From: Acidicapsa acidisoli
Lineage (GTDB): Bacteria; Acidobacteriota; Terriglobia; Terriglobales; Acidobacteriaceae
Assembly (NCBI RefSeq): GCF_025685625.1
Contig: NZ_JAGSYI010000001.1
Span: 1,426,001 to 1,490,000, forward strand
DNA length: 64,000 nt
Reading direction: 5' to 3'
In this document: positions 44,215 through 53,826 of the stretch, one piece after another
Numbering within the stretch: the stretch's first letter is position 1
Layout: each line of letters opens with the position of its first letter
Program-made: the position numbers and the translations under genes
Notes under the pieces: model-generated
What the model saw: only the letters and a program-made list of their open reading frames with translations
What the model was told of the DNA's origin: nothing
Database searches by the model: none

Positions 44215-46020
44215 CTGGATCGTACAGGCAATTGGCTGGTAGCTATTGGAATTGCCGTTTTTCTTGGAATTGCTGGGGATCTTCTGGTCGACGGAAGCGT
44301 CCCTGTTGTTCATGCGGGGATGTCTGCGTCCCAGACAGGCAGTCCGGCCTATACGGGACACGATCCTAATGCCCTATGCGCTCATTGCCATCAGGCGATC
44401 TATGAGCAATATCGGAAGACTCCCATGGCGAACGCCAGCGGTCCGGCGACGAATGGCTTTCTGCCGGGTGAATTCACCCATTCGACATCGGGAGTCTCTT
44501 ACCGGATGGTGGAGCAGGATGGGCGGGTCTACCTCAAATTTGCGCGTGCGGCCGAGGCAGTTCAGCCCACCGGGAGCACAGATAACCGCAGTCTGAACGG
44601 GCAGCGAGAGTTGAAGTATTTCCTCGGCTCCGGAAAGCGTGGCCGCACCTATTTGTTTGAGCAGGATGGGTACTGGTTTGAGATTCCGGTGAACTGGTAT
44701 GGCAAGAAGCGTATCTGGGATATGGCTCCTAACTATCTCGAAGCGCGGGAGATGCCGCTGACGTTGCCGGTTGATCCAGGTTGCCTGCGCTGCCATACAT
44801 CCGGCGCACAGCCATCGTTGCCGCAGGCTCGGAACCGGTATGCGGGGGCTCCGTTTCTTGAGGGCGGGATCACATGCACGGCTTGCCATGGAGATGCGGC
44901 GGCGCATCTGGCAAGTGGTGGCCGCACGGCGATGATGAAGATCGAAGAACTGCCGGCGATTCGCCGGGATTCGATTTGCCTGAGCTGCCATCTGGAGGGC
45001 GAGGAGATGGTGGTTCATGAGGGCAAACGGCTGGTGGATTTTCAGCCTGGGCAGAGCATCTTCGATTACGCCAGCTACTTTGTACGCCAAGCCCAACCCG
45101 GTTCTCAGCACGGTTCCGGGGAACGTGCGACGAGTCAGTGGGAGGCTCTGCTACAAAGCGGATGCAAGCGTGGCGCGGGGGAAAAGCTGACCTGCGCGAC
45201 TTGCCATGATCCGCACGGATCGACGGCGGTGATGAGCACGGAGGAGCGGGCGGAGTTTTATCGCACGAAGTGTTTGCAGTGCCATGACCCTGGTGCTGTG
45301 AGTCCCACTGGATTCGCCGCCGTGCATCACCCCGAAAACCGCGATTGCGTTTCGTGCCACATGCCTCGCGCGAGGGCGGAAGATATTGCACATGAACAAG
45401 TTACGGACCACAGGATTCCCCGCGTATCGCGCTCGGCTTCGGCAAAAATCGCACGGCAAACTGGAGATGCAGGCGAAGCGGAAGGTGAGTTGGTGGCGAT
45501 TGGGACAGCTCCGGGCGTCACGGGCGAGAGCAATGGACGGGATCTCGGGTTGGCGTATGCGTTTGCAGCCTCCCGAGGCGACCGTCAGGCCGGGGAACGG
45601 GCGCTGCAACTGCTGCGCGAGGCAGAGGCGCTTCCGTCTGCGGCTGCCGATGCCGAGTTGCATGAGCATCTGGGATTTCTCGACCAACTTGCCGGAGATA
45701 AGGATGCCGCGGTGCGGGAGTATGGGCTTGCGCTCGACGCAAATGCAGCGGACTCTATCGCGGAAGGGAATCTCGCGCTTCTGAAGGCCGGCGGCCGGCA
45801 GTACGGGCTAGCGGTTCAACTTTGGGAACGGGCATTCCAGGACGATCCGGTGCAGTTGAAGGCGGGGATGAACCTGGCCATTGTGGAGTGCGGCCTTGGC
45901 AGGAAAGAAGACGCGTTAGTGACTCTGGATCGTCTCCTCGCATTTTCGCCCGATTATGGCCAGGCCCGGGGGCTTACGCATGAAATTCGTTCAGGACACC
46001 GCGCCTGCGGGACGCGCTGA
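44215..46020 (+). CDS. Seven-heme cytochrome c with C-terminal TPR domain, likely non-ATG start
   Basis: Multiheme cytochrome with seven CXXCH sites (CAHCH, CLRCH, CTACH, CLSCH, CATCH, CLQCH, CVSCH) in the first 350 residues, then a TPR region of about 180 residues. The first ATG (44320) leaves no export signal, though c-type heme is attached outside the cytoplasm. In frame upstream lies WLVAIGIAVFLGIAGDLLV, ending ...VVHA, a convincing signal sequence. After the upstream stop at 44209 the only plausible initiator is CTG at 44215, with GAGG eight bases before it. The N-terminus resembles cytochrome c554/NrfA-like multiheme proteins of unknown substrate. Confidence 0.85.
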   Translation: MDRTGNWLVAIGIAVFLGIAGDLLVDGSVPVVHAGMSASQTGSPAYTGHDPNALCAHCHQAIYEQYRKTPMANASGPATNGFLPGEFTHSTSGVSYRMVEQDGRVYLKFARAAEAVQPTGSTDNRSLNGQRELKYFLGSGKRGRTYLFEQDGYWFEIPVNWYGKKRIWDMAPNYLEAREMPLTLPVDPGCLRCHTSGAQPSLPQARNRYAGAPFLEGGITCTACHGDAAAHLASGGRTAMMKIEELPAIRRDSICLSCHLEGEEMVVHEGKRLVDFQPGQSIFDYASYFVRQAQPGSQHGSGERATSQWEALLQSGCKRGAGEKLTCATCHDPHGSTAVMSTEERAEFYRTKCLQCHDPGAVSPTGFAAVHHPENRDCVSCHMPRARAEDIAHEQVTDHRIPRVSRSASAKIARQTGDAGEAEGELVAIGTAPGVTGESNGRDLGLAYAFAASRGDRQAGERALQLLREAEALPSAAADAELHEHLGFLDQLAGDKDAAVREYGLALDANAADSIAEGNLALLKAGGRQYGLAVQLWERAFQDDPVQLKAGMNLAIVECGLGRKEDALVTLDRLLAFSPDYGQARGLTHEIRSGHRACGTR

Positions 46021-46402
46021 GAAAAACGCTCACAGAAGCTGAGAGTCTCGCTCAGCGCAAACGTTTGTGCGTGGGCCACGGGCAAATGTCATACCTAGAA
46101 AGAACGGAATATCTATCGCATTCTGGTTTGCCAAAGTGTTATCAGCAGAGTGCTTTGGGTGATTCCGGAAGACTTACGGCAGCTTCAGCGCCCGACGCGC
46201 AAGGAAGATGACGCGCCGTACGGCAGAGCCAAAGGTCTCAGTAAAGGCATTTACTCCAACCTTCGGTGGAACCTCCCGGCCGTTGAAGTGCTATTGTGCG
46301 GAAGGCTTTGGTGCAGATGGGGCACAGGTCAGAGCACCGGAATAAGGTAGCAAGAATGATATATCGAATATATAGCATTTTCTCCCTAATTGTTCTAAGG
46401 GA

Positions 46403-46416
46403 AAATTTCGAAATTT
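46403..46416. promoter_or_regulatory. Perfect 14-base AT-rich palindrome
   Basis: AAATTTCGAAATTT is a perfect palindrome next to an imperfect hairpin (TTTTCTCCCT ... AGGGAAAA, 46377-46405). It may be a protein-binding site, but no regulator is identified. Confidence 0.4.
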
Positions 46417-46631
46417 GAATCGGCTGATGTATCCCATGGTTAATTTCTGGGAAGTTCAGACGCGCTGAACCCCAGTAGGTTTATTAGTAAAGCGATTACT
46501 TTGTGAGAGATCTGGAGTTCTCGGGCTATTCAGCGGGCAATATGGCGCAGATGAAAACGATTTCAATATTTGACATTACTTATTATCTCGATACCAGCTC
46601 ACGACGGATTCATTTTTCTGTTCGTTAAAGA

Positions 46632-46661
46632 TTGACAGACGACAGTTATTTCCACTAAAGT
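46632..46661 (+). promoter_or_regulatory. Candidate promoter of the Oar-like receptor gene
   Basis: TTGACA (46632-46637) and TAAAGT (46656-46661) are 18 bases apart. This is the best sigma70-like pair I found upstream of the receptor and would give a leader of about 325 bases. Confidence 0.4.
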
Positions 46662-46992
46662 TCGGCGGTGTTCCGAAGAGCCTAATTTTGCACGCTTCAG
46701 CATGCATTGTTCGGGAGCAGGTGCTTCGGGCAGCCCCACTCGCAGGCTGTAGAGGCTGGCGGGGTGGAAATAAAGAGCGGGCCAGCCGACGTGGCGGGAC
46801 TCGCCAGGAAAGTTCTCAGGCGGGGGCGTGTTTCATCAAAGTTCCGTTCCTGTACAACCACGCAGGCGAGTGACTTCCAGAGTCTGGAGGCGGTCAGCCG
46901 CGATGCGATGACGGGGCTGAGGAGCGCGATCCGGTCTGCTGAACAGACACAAGTAGATCCACAAACGGATTGAACGATTTTCAGGAGACCGC

Positions 46993-49900
46993 ATGACTAA
47001 GAACTTGCGGGCAGCGTTCGCCATGGCACTCCTCGCCATCGGATGTCTGCTCACTATTGCACCCGCCCGCGCCCAATCGGTTTACGGATCGGTTTTCGGC
47101 ACGGTGACGGATAAGACCGGGGCGGTTGTTCCAGGCGCCACGGTAACTGTGACGGATGAAGCCAAAGGCACGTCTGAAGTCGCAATTACAAACGATACCG
47201 GCGATTACAACGTATCGCATCTTGTGCCCGATATCTACGACCTCAAGATCGAGGTAAAGGGATTCGAGACCTTTGTCAGCAAGGGCATCACGATATTGGC
47301 CGACACGTCGCCACGCGTCGATGCAGCCCTGACAATCGGCGGAGGCGGCACGACCGTTACGGTCGACGCCGACGCGGTGCCGCAGTTGAAGACGGATCGC
47401 GCGGATGTTTCGACGGTTTTCGATTCGCAGCAGGTGACCGATCTTCCAGTGGAAGGCCAGAACTTTACCAACCTGCAGCTTCTTCTGCCGGGCGCGCAAA
47501 AGCTCGGCTGGTCCCATGCGGCCGACGAAAATCCGCAAGCCTCGGCACAGATTCAGGTCGATGGCCAGGCCTTCGGCGGAGTGGCGTATGAGCTTGACGG
47601 CACCGACAACCAGGACCCGATTCTGGGAATCATCGTCGTCAACCCATCGCTGGACTCCGTGACGGAAGCCAAAATCACGACGCAGAATTTCGACGCCGAG
47701 CTTGGCAAGGCCGTCTCCGCAGTCATGACAGTGCAGACCAAGTCGGGATCGAACAGCTTCCACGGCAGCGCGTACGACTTCCGCACGGGCAACGCCAACC
47801 TGGCGCGCGATCCGTTTTCGCAACCGCCCGGACCTGATGCGATCCCTCCCGGCGTGAAAAACAAGTTTGGTGGATCGATCGGCGGCCGGGTCATCAAGGA
47901 CAGGCTCTTTTTCTTTGGAGCTTATGAAGGGCAGCGGCAGAAGGTCGGAACGTCGGCAAACGCCACTCTTCCCTCGCAATTGGCCACTGAGACCTGCCTC
48001 GGTAATGAGGTTGGACCGAGCGGAATTGCGGGCTGCGACTTCAGCCAGTATGCGACGCAATTCGGCGCCGCGGGTACGCTCTACCAGAATGTCACAAATC
48101 CCGACGGGACTGTTACCGGGACTCCATTTCCAGGCAACGTGATACCGGCGGCGCTGGTGTCCAAGCAGTGGAAGAACCTTTTGTCCGTCCTGGAGCCATA
48201 TACCAAACTCGAGAACGGCGGAGTTGCGAACGGTCTTGGCAACAACTACTCGGCAGGCGGCACTGGGCTCTTCAACAGCAATTTGTGGACAGTGCGTGTC
48301 GACGACACGATCAGCCAGAAGCAGAGTGCTTTCGTTCGATTCTCCCGCTGGACCAACATACTGAGCGGTGCTCAGATGTTCGATGTGAACAACGTGGGGG
48401 CCGGTGGACCCGGCTTTGGCCTGGGCAACTACGGCGGTCAGTCATCGAGCGCGGATGACAGCGTCGCAGTCGGCACCGACTACGTTGTGAACCCAAAGCT
48501 GATCACCGACATTCGTCTCGGTTACCTGCGCTATAACATCCTCGACGAGAAGAACGACGCGGCCACCGAATTCGCCAATACGTTGGGAATCCCCGGCATC
48601 AATCTCGGGACGCCCTCCACTGGTGGTTCGCCTGGCTTCGAGTTTGCCTCGCTTCCTAACGTGAGTACCCAGCCGTGGTACGGCGACGGCCTCGGCATCT
48701 CTCGTTGCAACTGCCCGCTAATCGAGCGCGAGGACCAGTTCCAGATCGTCAACAACTGGACCAAGACGCTGGGCAATCATTCCATCAAGATCGGCGCGGA
48801 TCTCCGCTACGGCCGCAATCTCCGCGTACCTTCGGACTCCGATCGGGACGGGGTGATGCAATTCAACGCCGGTTCGACTTCAGACGCTGGCGCCAGCGGT
48901 ACGGGTATGGGCTTTGGAACAATCGCTCTCGGTGACGTAACCAGCATGAGCCGCTACGTCTCCACCTCCACTAACGCCAAGGAGTTCCAGAAGCGCATCT
49001 TCTTCTACCTTCAGGACACGTGGCGCGCAACCAGCAAGTTGACCGCCAACCTCGGCGTTCGCTGGGAAGGCTATTATCCTGAGGCCGTCAACGGTCCAGG
49101 GAACGGCTCTCTCCTGAGCCTGAATGATGGCTATCTGCATGTGGCCGGTATTGGCGGCGTACCCACAGATATGGGCTGGAATCTCGATGAGAAGAAGCAG
49201 TTCGAACCGCGCATCGGCCTGGCTTATCAATTGAATCCGAAGACCGTTATCCGCGGCGGCTACGGACGCAGCTTCGACATCGGCGTATTCGGTTCGGTCT
49301 TTGGCCACGTGGTCACACAGAACCTGCCGGTTCTGGCCAACCAGAGCCTCAACTCGTCTGGAACTCAGCAAGCGTTCTGCCTGGGCTCGCCGACCGATAA
49401 CCCTGGTTGCAATCTTGCCAACCTCAGCACGCCTCAGCCCGCCACTGGCGGCCCCGCAGGCTTCGTTCCGCCTGCAGTACCGGCCAGCGGCCTGCTGCCG
49501 AACCCCGGTTACAATGTCAACTCCAAGGCGCGTCCCAATCCGATGCAGTTCCCGACACTGGATGCCTGGAATTTGAGCTTCCAGCGCGCTTTGACTCCGG
49601 CGCTGACTCTGACGGTGGCCTACGTCGGCAACAAGGGCACGCACACGCTCAGCGATGGTGACGGAAACAACACCATGCCCAATGAAGAGGCAATCCAAAT
49701 TGGTGGCCAATACAAGTTTGGAAATCAGACTTTCCAGACCATTAACGGCCAGACTCTGCATTGGGATCCGTCGGCGCCGAGTACACCGACGTCGAGCGGC
49801 GCTACCTCCAACCCGCTTTACCTGCAACGCTTCTATGGCGCAAAGCTGCAGGCGTGCAGTGACCCCGCGTATAACTCATCCACAACAGGCGCGAATGTTC

Positions 49901-50742
49901 CAGCCGGTACCGGTTGGTGCGGCTGGTCGCAGCAGATCAGCTACTACGGCGACGACCAGAACACCAACTTCAACGCGCTTCAGATTACGCTGGCCCAGCA
50001 GACCTGGCATGGCCTGAACGTCAACTTCAACTACCAGTTTGCTCGCGCAAACGACCACCTCTCCGCCTATGAGACCTGGGATCCGGCGATTGCTTACGGC
50101 CCCGACTCCAACGTGCGCCACCATGCCGCAACGGTCTATGGCAGCTATGACCTCCCGTTCGGCAAGGGTAAGCAGTTCTTCACGGGTGCAAATCATGCGA
50201 CTGACCTGCTCATCGGAGGTTACGAGCTCTCAGGAACTTTGAGCGGCTCAAGCGGACTTCCCTTCAGCCTCGGTCTGAACGGCTGTTCGTACAACTACAC
50301 CAATTCCGCCGGTAAGGTTGTGAGTGCCCCAGACTATCCCAATGGTCCAACCTCGGAAGCTCCGTGCTATCCGCTGGTGGCGAATGGCAGCAAACTCCAC
50401 ACCAACCTGTCCGGCTACCAACCGGGTACGGGGTGGACGTTCTACCAGCCGGTCACTCTTGGGAGCAGCGGCTTCTCCGAGCCAGGACTGGACGAACTGG
50501 GAAATTCGGGCCACAACAACTACTACGGACCGAAGTTCTTCAACACCGATCTTTCTCTCCAGAAGACATTCGCGATCTGGGAGAACGTGGTGACGAAGTT
50601 CCGGTTCGATGCCTACAACGCGGTGAACCACATCAACCCCGGCAACCCGGGCGGAAACATTCAGAACATAGGTTCGATTACCGGCGAAGCGCCGGGACCC
50701 GGACCGCGCCAACTGGAGTTCTCGCTGAGGGTACAGTTCTAG
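46993..50742 (+). CDS. Oar-like TonB-dependent receptor with carboxypeptidase-regulatory-like domain
   Basis: A 1249-residue outer-membrane protein of the large class expanded in Acidobacteriota. Signal peptide (FAMALLAIGCLLTIAPARA), then a carboxypeptidase-regulatory-like domain (GTVTDKTGAVVPGATVTVTDEAKGTSE), a plug (LPVEGQNFTNLQLLLPGA, TDNQDPILGIIVVNPSLDSVTEAKITTQNFDAELGKA) and a barrel ending in ...QLEFSLRVQF with the terminal Phe expected for BAM insertion. AGGAGA precedes the start. Related proteins bind or import large substrates or take part in surface functions; the ligand is unknown. Strong C-ending codon preference and a strong terminator suggest high expression. Confidence 0.92.
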   Translation: MTKNLRAAFAMALLAIGCLLTIAPARAQSVYGSVFGTVTDKTGAVVPGATVTVTDEAKGTSEVAITNDTGDYNVSHLVPDIYDLKIEVKGFETFVSKGITILADTSPRVDAALTIGGGGTTVTVDADAVPQLKTDRADVSTVFDSQQVTDLPVEGQNFTNLQLLLPGAQKLGWSHAADENPQASAQIQVDGQAFGGVAYELDGTDNQDPILGIIVVNPSLDSVTEAKITTQNFDAELGKAVSAVMTVQTKSGSNSFHGSAYDFRTGNANLARDPFSQPPGPDAIPPGVKNKFGGSIGGRVIKDRLFFFGAYEGQRQKVGTSANATLPSQLATETCLGNEVGPSGIAGCDFSQYATQFGAAGTLYQNVTNPDGTVTGTPFPGNVIPAALVSKQWKNLLSVLEPYTKLENGGVANGLGNNYSAGGTGLFNSNLWTVRVDDTISQKQSAFVRFSRWTNILSGAQMFDVNNVGAGGPGFGLGNYGGQSSSADDSVAVGTDYVVNPKLITDIRLGYLRYNILDEKNDAATEFANTLGIPGINLGTPSTGGSPGFEFASLPNVSTQPWYGDGLGISRCNCPLIEREDQFQIVNNWTKTLGNHSIKIGADLRYGRNLRVPSDSDRDGVMQFNAGSTSDAGASGTGMGFGTIALGDVTSMSRYVSTSTNAKEFQKRIFFYLQDTWRATSKLTANLGVRWEGYYPEAVNGPGNGSLLSLNDGYLHVAGIGGVPTDMGWNLDEKKQFEPRIGLAYQLNPKTVIRGGYGRSFDIGVFGSVFGHVVTQNLPVLANQSLNSSGTQQAFCLGSPTDNPGCNLANLSTPQPATGGPAGFVPPAVPASGLLPNPGYNVNSKARPNPMQFPTLDAWNLSFQRALTPALTLTVAYVGNKGTHTLSDGDGNNTMPNEEAIQIGGQYKFGNQTFQTINGQTLHWDPSAPSTPTSSGATSNPLYLQRFYGAKLQACSDPAYNSSTTGANVPAGTGWCGWSQQISYYGDDQNTNFNALQITLAQQTWHGLNVNFNYQFARANDHLSAYETWDPAIAYGPDSNVRHHAATVYGSYDLPFGKGKQFFTGANHATDLLIGGYELSGTLSGSSGLPFSLGLNGCSYNYTNSAGKVVSAPDYPNGPTSEAPCYPLVANGSKLHTNLSGYQPGTGWTFYQPVTLGSSGFSEPGLDELGNSGHNNYYGPKFFNTDLSLQKTFAIWENVVTKFRFDAYNAVNHINPGNPGGNIQNIGSITGEAPGPGPRQLEFSLRVQF

Positions 50743-50765
50743 CCTCTGATCGGGTAATACAACCG

Positions 50766-50797
50766 AGTGGGGAGCTTCGGCTCCCCACTTTCCTTTT
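50766..50797 (+). terminator. Strong intrinsic terminator with UUCG tetraloop
   Basis: AGTGGGGAGC (50766-50775) pairs perfectly with GCTCCCCACT (50780-50789) around a TTCG loop, followed by TTCCTTTT. It lies 23 bases after the receptor stop. Confidence 0.93.
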
Positions 50798-50837
50798 GTA
50801 GAAGCAATGGCAGGGGTAGACTGGTTTGGGTGATTGG

Positions 50838-51896
50838 ATGAAGGGATTCGACGGGGCAATCCTGTTGTGGATATTGCTCAGTGCATCGGCTAGCCATGCG
50901 CAAGGTACGCAGGCGAATCAGGCTTCTGCGGCGAATGCTGAGACGGCTCCGGCAGTCTCGCTCGCCGATGCGAAGGCGCTGGCGGCCAAGGGGCATCTGG
51001 ATCAGGCTTTGGCAGAGTTGAATGAACTGGCCAAGGCTGAACCGGAAGAGCCCGGCGTCGAGCGGTTGCGCGGGATCATTCTGTATCAGAAGGAGCTGTT
51101 GCCGGAGGCTGAAGCGGCTTTTCGCAAGGCAGCCGCTCAGGATGCTCAAGACCGCGAATCGAAAGAGATGCTGGGCATTACACTTTACAGGCTGGGCCGG
51201 CCGGTTGAGGCGATTCCGCTGCTGGAAAAAGCGGAATCGACTGTTAGTGGAGCGAATGCCGACCCTAAGTACGTACTGGGCCTGTGCTACACCGACACAA
51301 AACGGTATGACGATGCTCGGAGGGCCTTTGCGGCGCAGTTTGGCTTTGCGCCAGATTCGGCCGAGGCCTATCTGGTGGCGGCGCGTTTGTTTCTGCGGAG
51401 GGAGTTTGCCGACGAGGCGGCGGTCTTTGCGCACAAGGCAGTGGAGCTGAATTCTGCGCTGCCGCAGGCGCACCAGTTGCTCGGAGAGATTGCGCTGGCT
51501 AAGGCGGATCTGCCGCTTGCAGTGAGAGAGCTGGAAGCCGAGCAGAAGCTAAATCCGCTGGATGGAGCGATGTATGACAGGCTTGGCGATGCTTATGTGC
51601 GGAATGGCCAATATGAAGAGGCGCGGCAGGCGTTGAACAAGGCCGTGCTGCTGGAGCCCAATGCGACCGGGCCCTACATTTTGCTTGGTGAGGCGCTGAT
51701 CAAGCTGGGAGAGCCGATCCAGGCGCTGCATTATCTGGATCGCGCTGCCTCGATGGATCCAGGCAACTATATAACGCACAACGTGCTGGGACAGGCCTAT
51801 CGCGCGCTGGGGCAGATGGCGGATGCGAATCGCGAATATAAGCTGGCGGTCGAGATTCAGCATAAGAACGATCCCAAGCCGGCGCAGGCGAGGTAA
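50838..51896 (+). CDS. Exported tetratricopeptide repeat protein
   Basis: TPR protein of 352 residues with an N-terminal signal (AILLWILLSASASHAQ). Around eight repeats are visible, such as GHLDQALAELNELAKAEPEEPGVERLRGII, DDARRAFAAQFGFAPDSAEAYLVAARLF and GQYEEARQALNKAVLLEPNATGPYILLGEALIK. ATG at 50838 is preferred; an in-frame TTG at 50826 is possible. Its stop is four bases before the next TPR gene's ATG, so the two are co-translated. It probably scaffolds periplasmic proteins. Confidence 0.88.
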   Translation: MKGFDGAILLWILLSASASHAQGTQANQASAANAETAPAVSLADAKALAAKGHLDQALAELNELAKAEPEEPGVERLRGIILYQKELLPEAEAAFRKAAAQDAQDRESKEMLGITLYRLGRPVEAIPLLEKAESTVSGANADPKYVLGLCYTDTKRYDDARRAFAAQFGFAPDSAEAYLVAARLFLRREFADEAAVFAHKAVELNSALPQAHQLLGEIALAKADLPLAVRELEAEQKLNPLDGAMYDRLGDAYVRNGQYEEARQALNKAVLLEPNATGPYILLGEALIKLGEPIQALHYLDRAASMDPGNYITHNVLGQAYRALGQMADANREYKLAVEIQHKNDPKPAQAR

Positions 51897-51900
51897 CGGC

Positions 51901-53676
51901 ATGCGCACTCTGATTTGCCGGATCGTGCTCATGCTTTGTGTTGCAGGCCCTGCGGAGATGAAGGCGGCTTTTGCGGTTGCCCAGGACACGAAGCCTCCAG
52001 AGACAAAGCCACAGGACGCTGCATTTCTCGCGTTGCAAGAGGCCGATGCGGCGTTTCGGGCCGGGTATGCGGCGATGCAGGCGGGCAAGCTGGACGAGGC
52101 ACGGCAGAGTTTTGCCGACGCGGTGCGGCTTGCTCCGCAGATTCCGGAAGCGCATCTGGCGCTGGGGGCGATTCTTTCGCAACTTGGACGGCCGGAAGAA
52201 GCAATTCCTGAGTTTGAGATCGTGCTGAAGCTGAAGCCCGCAGACGGGGCGACGGAGGCCAATCTTGCCGCAGCCCATGAAGCCGTTGGCCGCAGCCGCG
52301 CTTCTGCGGGCAAGCTGGACGAGGCGGAGGCGCAGTTTCGGTCTGCAATCGGAGTTTTACGGGATGCGGTACCAGACGCTCAGGGCGTCGACGCCTCAAT
52401 TGCGCAGCAGGTCGCGTTACGGGACGAGCTCGGATCGCTGCTGGCGCAGGAGAAGCGTTGGGACGAGGCGGAGTCCGCTTTTCGGGATGCGCTGCGGCTG
52501 ACACCGGAGGGTGCCAGAGCTGGAGCCGGATCAGTTGCGCCGCACATGCATCTGGGGGTGGTGCTCGTGGAGCAGAAGCGGTATCCGGAGGCGCTCTCAG
52601 AGTTGGGCAAAGCTGCCGAGCTTGCTCCCGAAAACGCGCTTGCGCAGTTCCAACTGGGACGCGGGCTGGCCGCCGCCGGTAAGGATGACGAAGCCGTGCC
52701 GCATCTGGATCGGGCGTTAAAGCTGAATCCTGAACTGCGGGGCGGGGCGCTTGAATTGGCGATGGCCAAACAGAGGCTGGGTCAGCAGCAGGAGTCGATT
52801 CCGCTTTTTGAAAAAGCCGTGGAAAATGAGCCGCACAATGCCGAGGCTCTGACCAATCTGGGGCTGGCGTTGACGGAAACGGGCAAGGCGAAGGATGGCG
52901 TGCCGTTTTTGCGGCGGGCGCTGGCCGAGACCCCGAATGACCCGGTGGTGCATGAGGATTTGGGTGTGGCGGAGTTGCAGCAATCGCATTTCGATGAGGC
53001 GATCGCGCAGTTTGAGCAGGCAAAGGAGCTGGATGCGGCCAATCCGCAACTGCATTACGACCTCGGACTCGCGTACAAGCTGAAGGACCGGATGGAGGAC
53101 GCGGTTCGGGAATTGTCCAAGTCTGCAAGTCTGGATGCGACGCTCCCCGATCCGCCTTACACGCTGGGGATTTTGTATATGCAGATGGGAAGGCTTGCGG
53201 ATGCGGCCACACAGCTTAAGACGGCTCTTGCGCTGCGTCCGGGGAACGGCGACGGGTGGGCGATTCTGGGCAGTGTTCTCAAGCAATTGGAGAGACGCGA
53301 GGAGGCGGAGACAGCGCTGAAACAGGCGATTGCCCTGTTGCCGAACCAGCCCGGTCCGCATATTACGCTGGCCGCTGTACTCGCCGAAGAAGGCAGGCGG
53401 CAAGAGGCTGCGGACGAACGGAAGCTGGCCGCTGGGTTGAGCAGAACTGCGGTGAACAGGCAGCGTGCGACGTTAAGCACCAATGCCGGGAATCAGTTGT
53501 TGCAGCGGGGCGAGATAGCCGACGCTGTGAGTCAGTATCAGGATGCGATTGCAGCCGATCCCGGATACGCCGAGGCGCATGTCCAACTCGCCGTCGCGTA
53601 TGCGCGGCAAGGGCGCGCGCAAGATGCTGCGGCGGAGCGGCAAAAGGCTGAGGCGTTGGGAAATCAAAAGCAGTAA
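51901..53676 (+). CDS. Exported tetratricopeptide repeat protein
   Basis: TPR protein of 591 residues with a signal-like N-terminus (CRIVLMLCVAGPAEMKAAFAVAQ). About thirteen repeats run almost to the C-terminus, for example GKLDEARQSFADAVRLAPQIPEAHLALGAILS and KDGVPFLRRALAETPNDPVVHEDLGVAELQ. GAGG overlapping the end of the preceding gene serves ATG at 51901; the frame to 51823 lies inside the previous gene. Together with its partner it may collect or organise secreted proteins near the receptor; that role is inferred. Confidence 0.88.
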   Translation: MRTLICRIVLMLCVAGPAEMKAAFAVAQDTKPPETKPQDAAFLALQEADAAFRAGYAAMQAGKLDEARQSFADAVRLAPQIPEAHLALGAILSQLGRPEEAIPEFEIVLKLKPADGATEANLAAAHEAVGRSRASAGKLDEAEAQFRSAIGVLRDAVPDAQGVDASIAQQVALRDELGSLLAQEKRWDEAESAFRDALRLTPEGARAGAGSVAPHMHLGVVLVEQKRYPEALSELGKAAELAPENALAQFQLGRGLAAAGKDDEAVPHLDRALKLNPELRGGALELAMAKQRLGQQQESIPLFEKAVENEPHNAEALTNLGLALTETGKAKDGVPFLRRALAETPNDPVVHEDLGVAELQQSHFDEAIAQFEQAKELDAANPQLHYDLGLAYKLKDRMEDAVRELSKSASLDATLPDPPYTLGILYMQMGRLADAATQLKTALALRPGNGDGWAILGSVLKQLERREEAETALKQAIALLPNQPGPHITLAAVLAEEGRRQEAADERKLAAGLSRTAVNRQRATLSTNAGNQLLQRGEIADAVSQYQDAIAADPGYAEAHVQLAVAYARQGRAQDAAAERQKAEALGNQKQ

Positions 53677-53826
53677 ACTATTGTCCGGAGTTAGGATTGC
53701 CACCCCTCGTATAAATAGAAGAGCTACATTTCAGGAAATTTGTGTTGCGACATTCATTTAACTTGACTAGTCTGCCCGAAGAGTTCTTACTTAGCGTGGA
53801 AACTCCACCAAAACGAGGTAGATGAG

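Larger units (their letters stand above)
46021..46992. other. Long gene-free region upstream of the Oar-like receptor
   Basis: 972 bases without a credible gene; short frames have no family features or ribosome sites. The central part (about 46350-46680) is clearly richer in A and T than its surroundings. It holds a palindrome (46403-46416), a LacI-type half-site palindrome CAAACGTTTG (46058-46067) and a promoter-like sequence (46632-46661). The last 330 bases would form a long leader for the receptor gene; I recognise no riboswitch in it. Confidence 0.6.

Noticed and set aside
46058-46067. CAAACGTTTG as a LacI-family operator for the receptor
   Set aside because: It is over 900 bases from the receptor start, only ten bases long and has no LacI-type gene nearby; chance occurrence is likely.
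46707-46973. 88-residue frame upstream of the receptor
   Set aside because: No ribosome site or family resemblance; overlapped by other equally weak frames in the gap.
51929-53212. 427-residue antisense frame over the second TPR gene
   Set aside because: Antisense shadow caused by high GC; the plus-strand TPR repeats are unmistakable.
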